Source: DATBLE01 sp046734415 (GTDB lineage: Bacteria > Actinomycetota > Thermoleophilia > Gaiellales > Gaiellaceae). From it: a stretch of 31,042 nucleotides of DNA. The stretch is taken from positions 1 through 31,042 of the forward strand of contig JBKPRD010000338.1 in the NCBI GenBank assembly GCA_046734415.1. Direction: 5' to 3'. The stretch's first letter is position 1. Each line of letters starts with the position of its first letter. The translations under genes were made by a program, and so were the position numbers. Below the pieces are notes generated by a model, which saw nothing but the letters and a program-made list of their open reading frames with translations, was not told where the DNA came from and made no database searches. Positions 16,444 through 23,083 of the stretch are shown here, piece after piece.

Positions 16444-16757
16444 TGGAAGGCCAGGGCCACGCGAGCATCTCGCCCGAGGTGATCGCGCGGTACGCGAGCG
16501 ACGCCGCGCTCGAGGTCGAAGGGGTCCACCGGCTGGTCGAGGGCCACCTTCCTCGGCACCGCGGTGTCCGGATCGCGACCGCCGACGACGGGGCACTTAC
16601 GCTCGAGCTACACGTCGCGCTCGAGTGGGGAGCGGCGTTCGCCGACGTGGGCCGCGCGGTACAGGAGGGGGTGGCGGGCTACCTCGGGCGGATGGCGGAT
16701 CTCCGGCTGCCGCGCGTCGACGTCGTCGTCGACGAGATTGGCCCCGTCCGCGCCTGA
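16443..16757 (+). CDS. Asp23/Gls24 family protein
   Basis: 104 residues from the ATG at 16443, overlapping the phosphoesterase stop by one base. It begins GHASISPEVIARYASDAALEVEGV, then VRIATADDGALTLELHVALEWG, and ends DLRLPRVDVVVDEI, matching the Asp23/Gls24 family (DUF322). Family members are small proteins linked to cell-envelope stress, sometimes tethered to membranes. In this window it is coupled to the upstream phosphoesterase and the downstream acetyltransferase-like gene. Confidence 0.75.
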   Translation: MEGQGHASISPEVIARYASDAALEVEGVHRLVEGHLPRHRGVRIATADDGALTLELHVALEWGAAFADVGRAVQEGVAGYLGRMADLRLPRVDVVVDEIGPVRA

Positions 16758-17371
16758 TGGCGCCGCGCGTCACCGGTCTTACCGGCGCGACGCTCGAGAC
16801 GGCGCCGTCGGTGTGTCACGAGTGCGTCTGGTGGCAGTCGCGCTCGCGCGCGGTCGACAAGCGCCGCTGGATCGCGAAGGCGGAGGAGGAGTGGGGCGCC
16901 TGGGGCACCGTCTACCACGACGCCGACGGGCGACTGCTCGGCTCGATGCAGTACGGGCCGGCGGCGCTGTTCCCGCGCGCGGCCGAGCTTCCGGCCGGGC
17001 CGCCGTCTTCAGATGCGGTGCTGATCACGTGCGCGTACGTCGTCGACGCGACGTCGCCGTGGGCGATGCAGTCGCTGTTCCTCGCGGCGATCGGCGACGC
17101 CAAGGACCGTGGCGCGAAGGCGCTCGAGGCGTTCGCCTACCGTTACCGCGAGGGCGAGTCGACCTACGAGCGCTTTCTGGTGCACCGCACGGTCTTCCCC
17201 TCCGACTTCCTCGCCGACTTCGGCTTTCGAACCGTGCGCGTGCAGGGGCGTGTGGAGCTGGCGCGGCTCGAGCTCGGCGGGCTCGTCTCGGTCGAGGAGG
17301 GGCTGCGCGCGCGGGTCGTGCGGGCGCTGAAGGAGGCTGTCGCGCCGGCGCCGGTTCCGCAGCGGCCGTAG
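16757..17371 (+). CDS. GNAT-like acetyltransferase domain protein
   Basis: 204 residues from the ATG at 16757 (overlapping TGATG). After a short N-terminus with SVCHECVWWQSR (two cysteines that may bind metal), there is a GNAT-like fold: WGTVYHDADGRLLGSMQYGPA, DAVLITCAYVVDATSPWAMQSL, AIGDAKDRGAKALEAFAYR and DFLADFGFRTVR. The WAMQSLFLAAIGDAKDRGAK segment corresponds to the acetyl-CoA helix, though the classic Q/RxxGxG/A loop is not clear. The substrate is unknown. A conserved actinobacterial family of this type is often annotated GNAT acetyltransferase. Confidence 0.6.
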   Translation: MAPRVTGLTGATLETAPSVCHECVWWQSRSRAVDKRRWIAKAEEEWGAWGTVYHDADGRLLGSMQYGPAALFPRAAELPAGPPSSDAVLITCAYVVDATSPWAMQSLFLAAIGDAKDRGAKALEAFAYRYREGESTYERFLVHRTVFPSDFLADFGFRTVRVQGRVELARLELGGLVSVEEGLRARVVRALKEAVAPAPVPQRP

Positions 17372-17374
17372 GCT
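17369..17374 (+). promoter_or_regulatory. Candidate -10 box for the 2OG oxygenase gene
   Basis: TAGGCT, whose TAG is also the stop codon of the preceding gene, ends 6 bases before GTG 17381. It could drive a leaderless transcript, and it argues for GTG 17381 over GTG 17378. Confidence 0.35.
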
Positions 17375-17380
17375 GGTGTG

Positions 17381-18163
17381 GTGATCGCCGACGTCGTCGA
17401 CCTCGAGCGCTACCCGATCGACCGGATCGATTCGCCGCTCGTCGAGCACTGCCGCGAAACGCTGCGGAGCCAGAGTGCGCTGAAGCTCGACGGCTTCATC
17501 CGCGCTGACGCCGTCGAGCGCATGGTCGCGGATGCACGTCAGCTCGCGGCGAAGGGCTACCGGAACGACGAGACGCACAACGCGTACTTCGACGACGAGA
17601 TCGACGAGTCGCTTCCTCCCGACCACCCGCGGCGGGTCGTGGTGCGGTCGGCGCAGCGGGCCGTCGCGATGGACCTGCTGCCTGCCGACTTCGTGCCGCG
17701 CGTCGTCTACGACTCGGACGAGATGCTCCGCTTCGTCGCCGCGGTGCTCGAGCAGGACGTGCTGTACCGGAGCGACCTCCCGTTCGACGGATGCAACCTG
17801 ACGGTCTACGAGGCGGGCGACGAGCTCGGCTGGCACTTCGACCAGTTCGAGTTCTCGGTCACGCTGATGATCCAGCGCGCGGAGCGCGGCGGCGACTTCG
17901 AGTACGCGCCGATGATCCGCCGGCCCGACGACGAGCGCTATCTCGACGTTCTCGGCGTGCTGACGGGGGAGAGCCTGCGCGTGGTCCGGCTCGCCGGCGA
18001 GCCGGGTACGCTCGCGTTCTTCCGCGGCCGCTACTCGCTCCACCGCGTCACGCCGGTCGAGGGCTCGACGCCGCGGATGAACTCGGTGCTGACGTACTCG
18101 GTCGAGCCCGGCCACGAGCTGAGCGCGACGGCGCAGCAGATGTACTACGGCCGCACGGCATAG
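17381..18163 (+). CDS. 2-oxoglutarate/Fe(II)-dependent oxygenase, HalD/BesD-like
   Basis: 260 residues. The double-stranded beta-helix part contains VYEAGDELGWHFDQFEFSV with the iron-binding H-x-D motif, then RGGDFEYAPMIRRPDD, and the distal histidine in SLHRVTPVEG followed by the 2-oxoglutarate-binding arginine in PRMNSVLTYS. The pattern around GWHFD...FSVTLMIQ resembles the family that also holds the amino-acid halogenases HalD and BesD. Those replace the Asp with Gly to make room for chloride; here the Asp is kept, so a hydroxylase is more likely. The substrate is unknown, perhaps a free amino acid. Confidence 0.75.
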   Translation: MIADVVDLERYPIDRIDSPLVEHCRETLRSQSALKLDGFIRADAVERMVADARQLAAKGYRNDETHNAYFDDEIDESLPPDHPRRVVVRSAQRAVAMDLLPADFVPRVVYDSDEMLRFVAAVLEQDVLYRSDLPFDGCNLTVYEAGDELGWHFDQFEFSVTLMIQRAERGGDFEYAPMIRRPDDERYLDVLGVLTGESLRVVRLAGEPGTLAFFRGRYSLHRVTPVEGSTPRMNSVLTYSVEPGHELSATAQQMYYGRTA

Positions 18164-18174
18164 CGGCGGAGAGG

Positions 18175-19632
18175 ATGGCTCGGCTCCTTGCACCTCTCGC
18201 CGCCGCACTCGCTCTCGTCGCCACTGCTCACGCCGGCGGCCCGTCGATGCTCGTCGGGGCCGTCGAGCAGAACCTGCTCCAGCCGACGCAGCAGCAGGCG
18301 GCCGACCAGCTCCAGCTCGCTCGCGACGCCGGGCTCGGACAGGTCGCGCGCGTCGAGCTGACCTGGGCGCGCGGGACGCGCAGCCCGTCACCCGACACGC
18401 TCGACCGGCTGCGCGCCGCCGTCGCGGCCGCGGCAAAGGGCGGCACGGCCCTCTACACGGCGCTCTACCCCTACGGCAGCTCGCAGACGCCGCTAACCGA
18501 CCAGCAGCAGGCGGACTTCGCCGCCTGGGCCACCGCGATCGCGCGCGCCGTCCCGGGCGAGCACCACTACATCATCGGGAACGAGCCGAACCTGAACCGG
18601 TTCTGGCTCCCGCAGTTCGGCCCTAACGGCGAGGACGTCGCCGCCCCGGCGTACGTCGCGCTGCTCGCGCAGACGTACGACGCGCTGAAGGCCGTCTCAC
18701 CCGCGATCGAGGTGCTCGGCGGCACGCTCTCCCACGCCGGGATCGACCGGCCGAACACGAGGCGCGACACGCACTCGCCGACCGCCTTCATCCAGGACAT
18801 GGGAACGGCGTACAGGGCGAGCGGCCGCGACCGGCCGATCATGGACGCCTTCACGTTCCACCCGTACATGCTGAGCTCGGACGAGCCGCCGACCCTCACG
18901 CACCCCGACTCGACGACGATCACGATCGCCGACTACGACAAGCTCGTCCAGCTGCTCAGCCAGTCGTTCGACGGCACGGCTCAGAAAGGCTCGACGCTGC
19001 CGATCGTCTACGACGAGTTCGGCGTCGAGTCGATCGTCCCGCCGGCGAAGGAATCCCTCTACACCGGCACCGAGCCCGCCACGATCCACCCCATCGACGA
19101 GGCGACGCAGGCGGCCTACTACCAGCAGGCGATGCAGCTCGCCTACTGCCAGCCCAACGTCCGGGCGTTCCTCGTCTTCTCGCTGATCGACGAGCCGAAC
19201 CACGCCGGCTGGCAATCCGGCGTCTACTACGCCGATCGGAGCCCGAAGCCGAGCCTGCCGACCGTGCGCGCAGCCGCCAACCACGTCCGCCGCGGGATCA
19301 TCGCGACGTGCCCGGGCCTCGAGGTCACGCCGCAGGTCCGGGTCAACTGGTTCCCCGAGGGCCGCCCGACGACCGAGCCTTCACGCTTCCCGGTCGCGCT
19401 GACCTGCCTCTCCGATTGCGTGTTCTCGATCCGGATCCAGCGGCTGCCGCAGCTGGGCACGACGCTTGCGACGAGCGGCCGGGCCACGGGCCGCGTCGGC
19501 GAGCGCGTCTTCTTCCGCCGCACGCGCCTGGCCCCGGGGCAGTACCGGTTCGCGCTGACGGCACGCGCCGTCGTGAACGCGGGGCCGCCGCTGCAGCTGA
19601 CGGGCCCGAACTTCGTCGTGCCGCGGCGCTAG
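18175..19632 (+). CDS. Secreted glycoside-hydrolase-like (clan A) protein
   Basis: 485 residues with a signal peptide (RLLAPLAAALALVATAHAG). The body looks like a TIM-barrel glycosidase: VARVELTWARG early, HHYIIGNEPNLNRFW with a typical acid/base glutamate after Asn, MDAFTFHPYM in the middle, and IVYDEFGVES with a candidate nucleophile glutamate, then FLVFSLIDEPN. Both glutamates are placed as in GH5/GH39-like enzymes. The last 110 residues form a beta-rich C-terminal domain with two cysteines (TCLSDCVF). The ATG at 18175 has a GGAGAGG ribosome binding site. The substrate is unknown. Its stop codon shares a CTAG with that of asd on the other strand. Confidence 0.75.
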   Translation: MARLLAPLAAALALVATAHAGGPSMLVGAVEQNLLQPTQQQAADQLQLARDAGLGQVARVELTWARGTRSPSPDTLDRLRAAVAAAAKGGTALYTALYPYGSSQTPLTDQQQADFAAWATAIARAVPGEHHYIIGNEPNLNRFWLPQFGPNGEDVAAPAYVALLAQTYDALKAVSPAIEVLGGTLSHAGIDRPNTRRDTHSPTAFIQDMGTAYRASGRDRPIMDAFTFHPYMLSSDEPPTLTHPDSTTITIADYDKLVQLLSQSFDGTAQKGSTLPIVYDEFGVESIVPPAKESLYTGTEPATIHPIDEATQAAYYQQAMQLAYCQPNVRAFLVFSLIDEPNHAGWQSGVYYADRSPKPSLPTVRAAANHVRRGIIATCPGLEVTPQVRVNWFPEGRPTTEPSRFPVALTCLSDCVFSIRIQRLPQLGTTLATSGRATGRVGERVFFRRTRLAPGQYRFALTARAVVNAGPPLQLTGPNFVVPRR

Positions 19633-20573
19633 GCGGCGACGGCTTCGCGGCTGAGCAGCAGCTCCGCGATTTGGATCGCGTTCAGCGCGGCGCCCTTGAC
19701 CAGGTTGTCGCAGGCCAGGAACAGGACGAGCCCGTTCTCCTCCGTCGGGTCCTGCCGGATCCGCCCGACCAGCACCTCCTCGGTGTGCGTGGCCAGACCG
19801 GGGGAGGGGAAGCCTTCGACGAGGCGCACGCTCGGCGCCGCTGCGAGCACGGAATGCACGTCGTCGACGGAGAGCCGCTCGTCGGTCTCGACCCAGACGG
19901 CTTCCGCATGCCCGACCATGACCGGCACGCGCACGCACGTCGGGCTGATCGGCAGGTCGGGCAGCTCCATGATCTTCCGCGTCTCCAGGCGGAGCTTCTC
20001 CTCCTCGTCGTACTCCACGCCGTCGAAGTCCCAGTCCGCCCGCAGGTCGTGCTCCTCGGGCAGCTCGGCCGCGAGCCGTTCCATCGACTCCACGCCGGCG
20101 CCGGAGGCCGACTGGTAGGTCGCCACCCGGACGCGCCGCAGCCGCGCCGCCTCCTCCAGCGGCTTCAGCACGCAGGTGAGCGGGATCGTGCAGCAGTTCG
20201 GGTTCGCGACGATTCCCTCGTGCTCGAGCGCGCGAGCACCGTTCACCTCGGGAACGACGAGCGGCACGCCGTCCGCGAGCCGGTACGCCGACGACTTGTC
20301 GACGACGACCGCCCCGCCCCGTACCGCGTGGGGGACGAGCTCCCGCGAGGTCGCAGTCCCGATCGAGAACAGGCACAGGTCGAGGTCGCCCGCTCCGAGC
20401 GCCTCCGGGCTCGCCTCCTCGACGACGAGCGCTTCGCTCCCGAACTCGACCCGTGAGCCGGCCGACCGCGCAGACGCGAACGCGCGCACCTCGCCGTACC
20501 CGCGCGCCGCCAGCAGCTCGAGCGTGACCTTGCCGACGGCGCCGGTGGCGCCGACCACGCCGATCCTAGGCAC
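19629..20573 (-). CDS. asd: Aspartate-semialdehyde dehydrogenase
   Basis: 314 residues. It reduces aspartyl phosphate to aspartate semialdehyde with NADPH, the second step toward lysine, threonine, methionine and diaminopimelate. The NADP-binding start IGVVGATGAVGKVTLELL is clear, the catalytic cysteine lies in GIVANPNCCTIPL, and GAGVESMERL, TCVRVPVMVGHAE and DNLVKGAALNAIQIAE are typical. GTG 20573 is preferred over GTG 20579 because AGGAG sits 7 bases before it, against only one base before the other. It overlaps the end of lysC by 8 bases, so the two are translated together. Confidence 0.93.
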   Translation of the reverse strand: MPRIGVVGATGAVGKVTLELLAARGYGEVRAFASARSAGSRVEFGSEALVVEEASPEALGAGDLDLCLFSIGTATSRELVPHAVRGGAVVVDKSSAYRLADGVPLVVPEVNGARALEHEGIVANPNCCTIPLTCVLKPLEEAARLRRVRVATYQSASGAGVESMERLAAELPEEHDLRADWDFDGVEYDEEEKLRLETRKIMELPDLPISPTCVRVPVMVGHAEAVWVETDERLSVDDVHSVLAAAPSVRLVEGFPSPGLATHTEEVLVGRIRQDPTEENGLVLFLACDNLVKGAALNAIQIAELLLSREAVAA

Positions 20574-21861
20574 GCGCACGCTCCTGGGCGACGAGCTGGA
20601 ACCTGTCGTGGACGGCCTGCACGGCGCGCTCGACCTCCGTTGCGCGCACGACGCAAGAGATGCGGATCGAGGACGTGGAGATGATCTCGATGTTGATCCC
20701 GGCTTCGGCGAGCGCCTCGAACATGTCTGCGGCGACGCCCGGGTGCGAGCGCATCCCCGCCCCGATCAGCGACACCTTCGCGATGTCGGAATCCTCTGTG
20801 AAGCCGGCGGCCTCGACGTCCTTGCACGCCGCCTCGAGGATCGGCTCGGCGAGGGCGAGGTCGGCCTTCGGCAGCGTGAACGAGATGTCCGTCAGCCCCT
20901 GCTCGGAGACGTTCTGGACGATCATGTCGATGTTCACGCCGCTGTCCGCGAGCGCACGGAAGACGCGCGCGGCGACCCCCGGCCGGTCGGGCACGCCGAA
21001 CAGCGTCAGCTTGGCCTCCGACGTATCGTGCGTGACCCCCGAGATGATCGCCTTCTCCAGCAACTCCGCGTTCTCCTCACAAATCCAGGTGCCCGGCTCC
21101 TCGCTGAAGGTCGACCGCACGTGCAGCCGAACGCCGTGGTTCCGGGCGAACTCGACGGAGCGTAGCGCTATCACCTTGGCGCCGGAGGCGGACATCTCCA
21201 GCATCTCCTCGTAGGTCACCGCGGGCAGCTTCTGCGCGTTCGGGACGAGCCGCGGATCGGCGCTGAAGACGCCCTCGACGTCGGTGAAGATCTCGCAGCT
21301 CTCCGCGCCGAGAGCCGCTGCGAGCGCGACTGCGGTCGTGTCCGAGCCGCCGCGCCCGAGCGTCGTGATCTCGAGGCCGGTCGAGACGCCCTGGAAGCCG
21401 GCGACGAGGACGATCCTGCCCTCGTCGAGCGCCTCGTGGATCCGCTGTGCCCTGACCTCGACGATCTTCGCCTTCGTGTGCGTCGTGTCGGTGACGATCC
21501 CGGCCTGCGAGCCGGTCAGCGAGATCGCCTCGTGGCCGAGGTCCTCGATCGCCATCTCCGCGAGGGCGCACGAGATGCGCTCGCCGACCGAGATCAGCAT
21601 GTCCATCGCGCGCGGCTTCGGCCGTGGCGAGATCTTGTGCGCGAGGTCGACGAGCTCGTCGGTCGTGTCGCCCATCGCCGAGAGCACGGCGACGACCCGG
21701 CCGCCGCCTTCCTTCGCCGAGACGATCCGCCGCGCGACCGCGCGCAGCCGCTCGGGGTCCCCGACGGAGGTGCCGCCGAACTTCATCACGAGCGTCCCGA
21801 CGCGGCTTGCGGACTCGTCCCGCGCGATCCCGGGGACGGCCTCGTAGTCGGTCACGGCCAT
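20566..21861 (-). CDS. lysC: Aspartate kinase
   Basis: 431 residues, the usual length of the alpha form with two C-terminal ACT domains. It phosphorylates aspartate, the first step of the aspartate family pathway. VMKFGGTSVGDPERL at about residue 26 is the ATP/aspartate signature; SLTGSQAGIVTD and TTLGRGGSDTTAVALA follow, then FTDVEGVFSADPR. ACT domains occupy about residues 275-350 (LTLFGVPDRPGVAARVF) and 355-425 (VSLIGAGMRSHPGVA), the expected sites for feedback by lysine and threonine. It has no Shine-Dalgarno sequence and a TACGCT box 6 bases before the ATG, so it may be leaderless. A strong intrinsic terminator lies just upstream. Confidence 0.95.
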   Translation of the reverse strand: MAVTDYEAVPGIARDESASRVGTLVMKFGGTSVGDPERLRAVARRIVSAKEGGGRVVAVLSAMGDTTDELVDLAHKISPRPKPRAMDMLISVGERISCALAEMAIEDLGHEAISLTGSQAGIVTDTTHTKAKIVEVRAQRIHEALDEGRIVLVAGFQGVSTGLEITTLGRGGSDTTAVALAAALGAESCEIFTDVEGVFSADPRLVPNAQKLPAVTYEEMLEMSASGAKVIALRSVEFARNHGVRLHVRSTFSEEPGTWICEENAELLEKAIISGVTHDTSEAKLTLFGVPDRPGVAARVFRALADSGVNIDMIVQNVSEQGLTDISFTLPKADLALAEPILEAACKDVEAAGFTEDSDIAKVSLIGAGMRSHPGVAADMFEALAEAGINIEIISTSSIRISCVVRATEVERAVQAVHDRFQLVAQERARA

Positions 21862-21867
21862 CGGCGA

Positions 21868-21873
21868 AGCGTA
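21868..21873 (-). promoter_or_regulatory. Candidate -10 box for leaderless lysC mRNA
   Basis: TACGCT on the minus strand ends 6 bases before ATG 21861. It lies downstream of the terminator at 21894-21934, so transcription from it would avoid that stop. Confidence 0.4.
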
Positions 21874-21893
21874 CCCGCGGGGAAAACGCCGCC

Positions 21894-21934
21894 AAAAAAA
21901 GCCGAACCGGCTGACCCGAAGGCCAACCGGTTCG
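21894..21934 (-). terminator. Intrinsic terminator with UUCG tetraloop between recR and lysC
   Basis: On the minus strand, bases 21934 to 21903 fold into a 14-bp stem without bulges (two G-U pairs) closed by a C(UUCG)G tetraloop. GC and seven U follow (21900-21894). The stem reads CGAACCGGUUGGCC on the 5' side and GGUCAGCCGGUUCG on the 3' side. It most simply ends the dnaX-ybaB-recR transcript before lysC. It could also act as an attenuator if a promoter lies just upstream. Confidence 0.9.
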
Positions 21935-21943
21935 ACGCCGGGG

Positions 21944-21973
21944 AATCTATCTCGGCGGTCGCGCGGCTTTCAA
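21944..21973 (-). promoter_or_regulatory. Possible promoter directly upstream of the terminator
   Basis: Minus strand TTGAAA (21973-21968), 18-base spacer, TAGATT (21949-21944). Transcription would start about three bases before the terminator hairpin, giving a very short RNA unless the terminator is bypassed. The match may be fortuitous. Confidence 0.3.
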
Positions 21974-21992
21974 GGGGGGCCTGCGACAGAAG

Positions 21993-22007
21993 TTCGCAAT
22001 TTGCGAA
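21993..22007. promoter_or_regulatory. 15-base palindrome, candidate operator
   Basis: TTCGCAA T TTGCGAA is a perfect 7-bp inverted repeat with a one-base centre, AT-rich against its surroundings, followed by five more A. It sits in the 261-base gap between recR and lysC. It could be a binding site for a dimeric regulator. The rest of this gap (21862-22122) holds the terminator and possible promoters but no gene. Confidence 0.3.
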
Positions 22008-22122
22008 AAAAATCGCGGCAGCGCGCCAGTGGCCGAGAGTCTGGACACGTTAGTCAGCGGCCGGCGAGGTAGTCACGTCCCGCCACTTGGGGGCCGGCGG
22101 CCGCGGGGTCGTCGGCCCCCCG

Positions 22123-22713
22123 CTACATCTCACGGCGCCCGGCGAGGGCGCGCCCGAGCGTGACCTCGTCCGCGTACTCGAGGTCGCCGCCGACCGGCAG
22201 GCCGCTCGCCAGGCGGGTGACGCGCACGCGCCCGCGCAGGCGGTCGGCGAGGAACGCGGCCGTCGCCTCGCCGGTCATGTTCGGGTTCGTCGCGAGCACG
22301 ACCTCCTCGACGCCGTTTCGCTCCACGCGCCGCAGGAGCTCGTCGATACGGAGGTCGGCGGGCTCGACACCGTCGATCGGGGAGAGTGCGCCGCCGAGTA
22401 CGTGGTAGAGGCCGCGGTACTCCGCCGTCCGCTCGACCGAGATCAGGTCGGCGGGCTGCTCGACGACGCAGATCAGCGTGTGGTCGCGCCGCCCGTCGGT
22501 GCAGATCGCGCAGACCTCCTCCTCGGTCAAGTTGCCGCACTCCCGGCAGAAGCGGACGCGCTCCTTGACCTCCTCGATCGACGCCGCGAGCGCGAGCGCC
22601 TCGTCTTTCGGCGCCCGCAGGAGGTGGAAAGCGAGCCGCTGCGCCGTGCGCTGGCCGACGCCGGGCAGGCGCGTCAGCTGCGCGACCAGGTTGTCCACGG
22701 CCGGAGAGAACAC
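22123..22713 (-). CDS. recR: Recombination protein RecR
   Basis: 196 residues. RecR forms a ring around DNA and loads RecA at gaps with RecF and RecO. The N-terminal helix-hairpin-helix is seen in LTRLPGVGQRTAQRLAFHLL, the zinc finger in CRECGNLTEEEVCAIC (four cysteines), and the Toprim domain in ICVVEQPADLISVERT through VVLATNPNMTGEATA. The GTG at 22713 is chosen over GTG 22722 because MFSPAVDNLVAQL fits the family N-terminus and a TACGGT box lies 7 bases before it. It follows ybaB and dnaX, the classic gene order. Confidence 0.94.
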   Translation of the reverse strand: MFSPAVDNLVAQLTRLPGVGQRTAQRLAFHLLRAPKDEALALAASIEEVKERVRFCRECGNLTEEEVCAICTDGRRDHTLICVVEQPADLISVERTAEYRGLYHVLGGALSPIDGVEPADLRIDELLRRVERNGVEEVVLATNPNMTGEATAAFLADRLRGRVRVTRLASGLPVGGDLEYADEVTLGRALAGRREM

Positions 22714-22720
22714 TGCGAAC

Positions 22721-22726
22721 ACCGTA
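22721..22726 (-). promoter_or_regulatory. Candidate -10 box for recR
   Basis: TACGGT on the minus strand ends 7 bases before GTG 22713. recR may thus have its own leaderless promoter beside read-through from dnaX-ybaB. The gap to ybaB is 49 bases. Confidence 0.35.
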
Positions 22727-22762
22727 CGCTACGCGTCGCGTCCGACGCAGTGAGGCGAACGC

Positions 22763-23083
22763 CTAGCTCAGTCCGGGGAGCCCGAGCGAGCCGAGCGAGC
22801 CGCCGAGCTTCGACTGGGCGAGCGCCTGCGCCGAGCGCAGCGCCTCGTTCACGGCCGCGAGCACCAGGTCCTGGAGCAGCTCCGGGTCGTCGGGGTCGAT
22901 CGCCTTCGGGTCGATCGTGATCTCGGTGATCTCGCCGGCGCCGGTCGCCTTGACGGTGACCATCCCGCCGCCCGCCGAGGCCTCGACGATCTCGTGCGCT
23001 AGCTCCTCCTGTGCCCGCGCCATCTGGGCCTGCATCTCCTGCGCCTGCTGCATGAGCTTGTTGATGTCGAACCCCTTCGCCAC
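22763..23083 (-). CDS. ybaB: YbaB/EbfC family nucleoid-associated protein
   Basis: 106 residues from a GTG that shares its G with the dnaX stop (TAGTG). KGFDINKLMQQAQEMQAQM is the helical N-terminus; GGGMVTVKATGAGEITEITI and the DPKAIDPDDPELLQDLVLAA region match the family closely. These dimeric proteins bind DNA as tweezers and influence nucleoid structure. The C-terminus is rich in Gly, Ser and Leu (GGSLGSLGLPGLS), typical of the family. The position between dnaX and recR is conserved across bacteria. Confidence 0.93.
   Translation of the reverse strand: MAKGFDINKLMQQAQEMQAQMARAQEELAHEIVEASAGGGMVTVKATGAGEITEITIDPKAIDPDDPELLQDLVLAAVNEALRSAQALAQSKLGGSLGSLGLPGLS

Noticed and set aside
17381..18163. 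Annotation as a true halogenase
   Set aside because: The H-x-D motif is intact (WHFD), which leaves no chloride site as in BesD.
21862..22122. Lysine riboswitch before lysC
   Set aside because: The space between any likely transcription start and lysC is too short and none of the conserved lysine riboswitch core is seen; the hairpin there is a plain terminator.
22085..22122. GC-rich hairpin directly after recR
   Set aside because: GGGGGCCG/CGGCCCCC arms are good, but no U tract follows; the terminator at 21894-21934 is much better.
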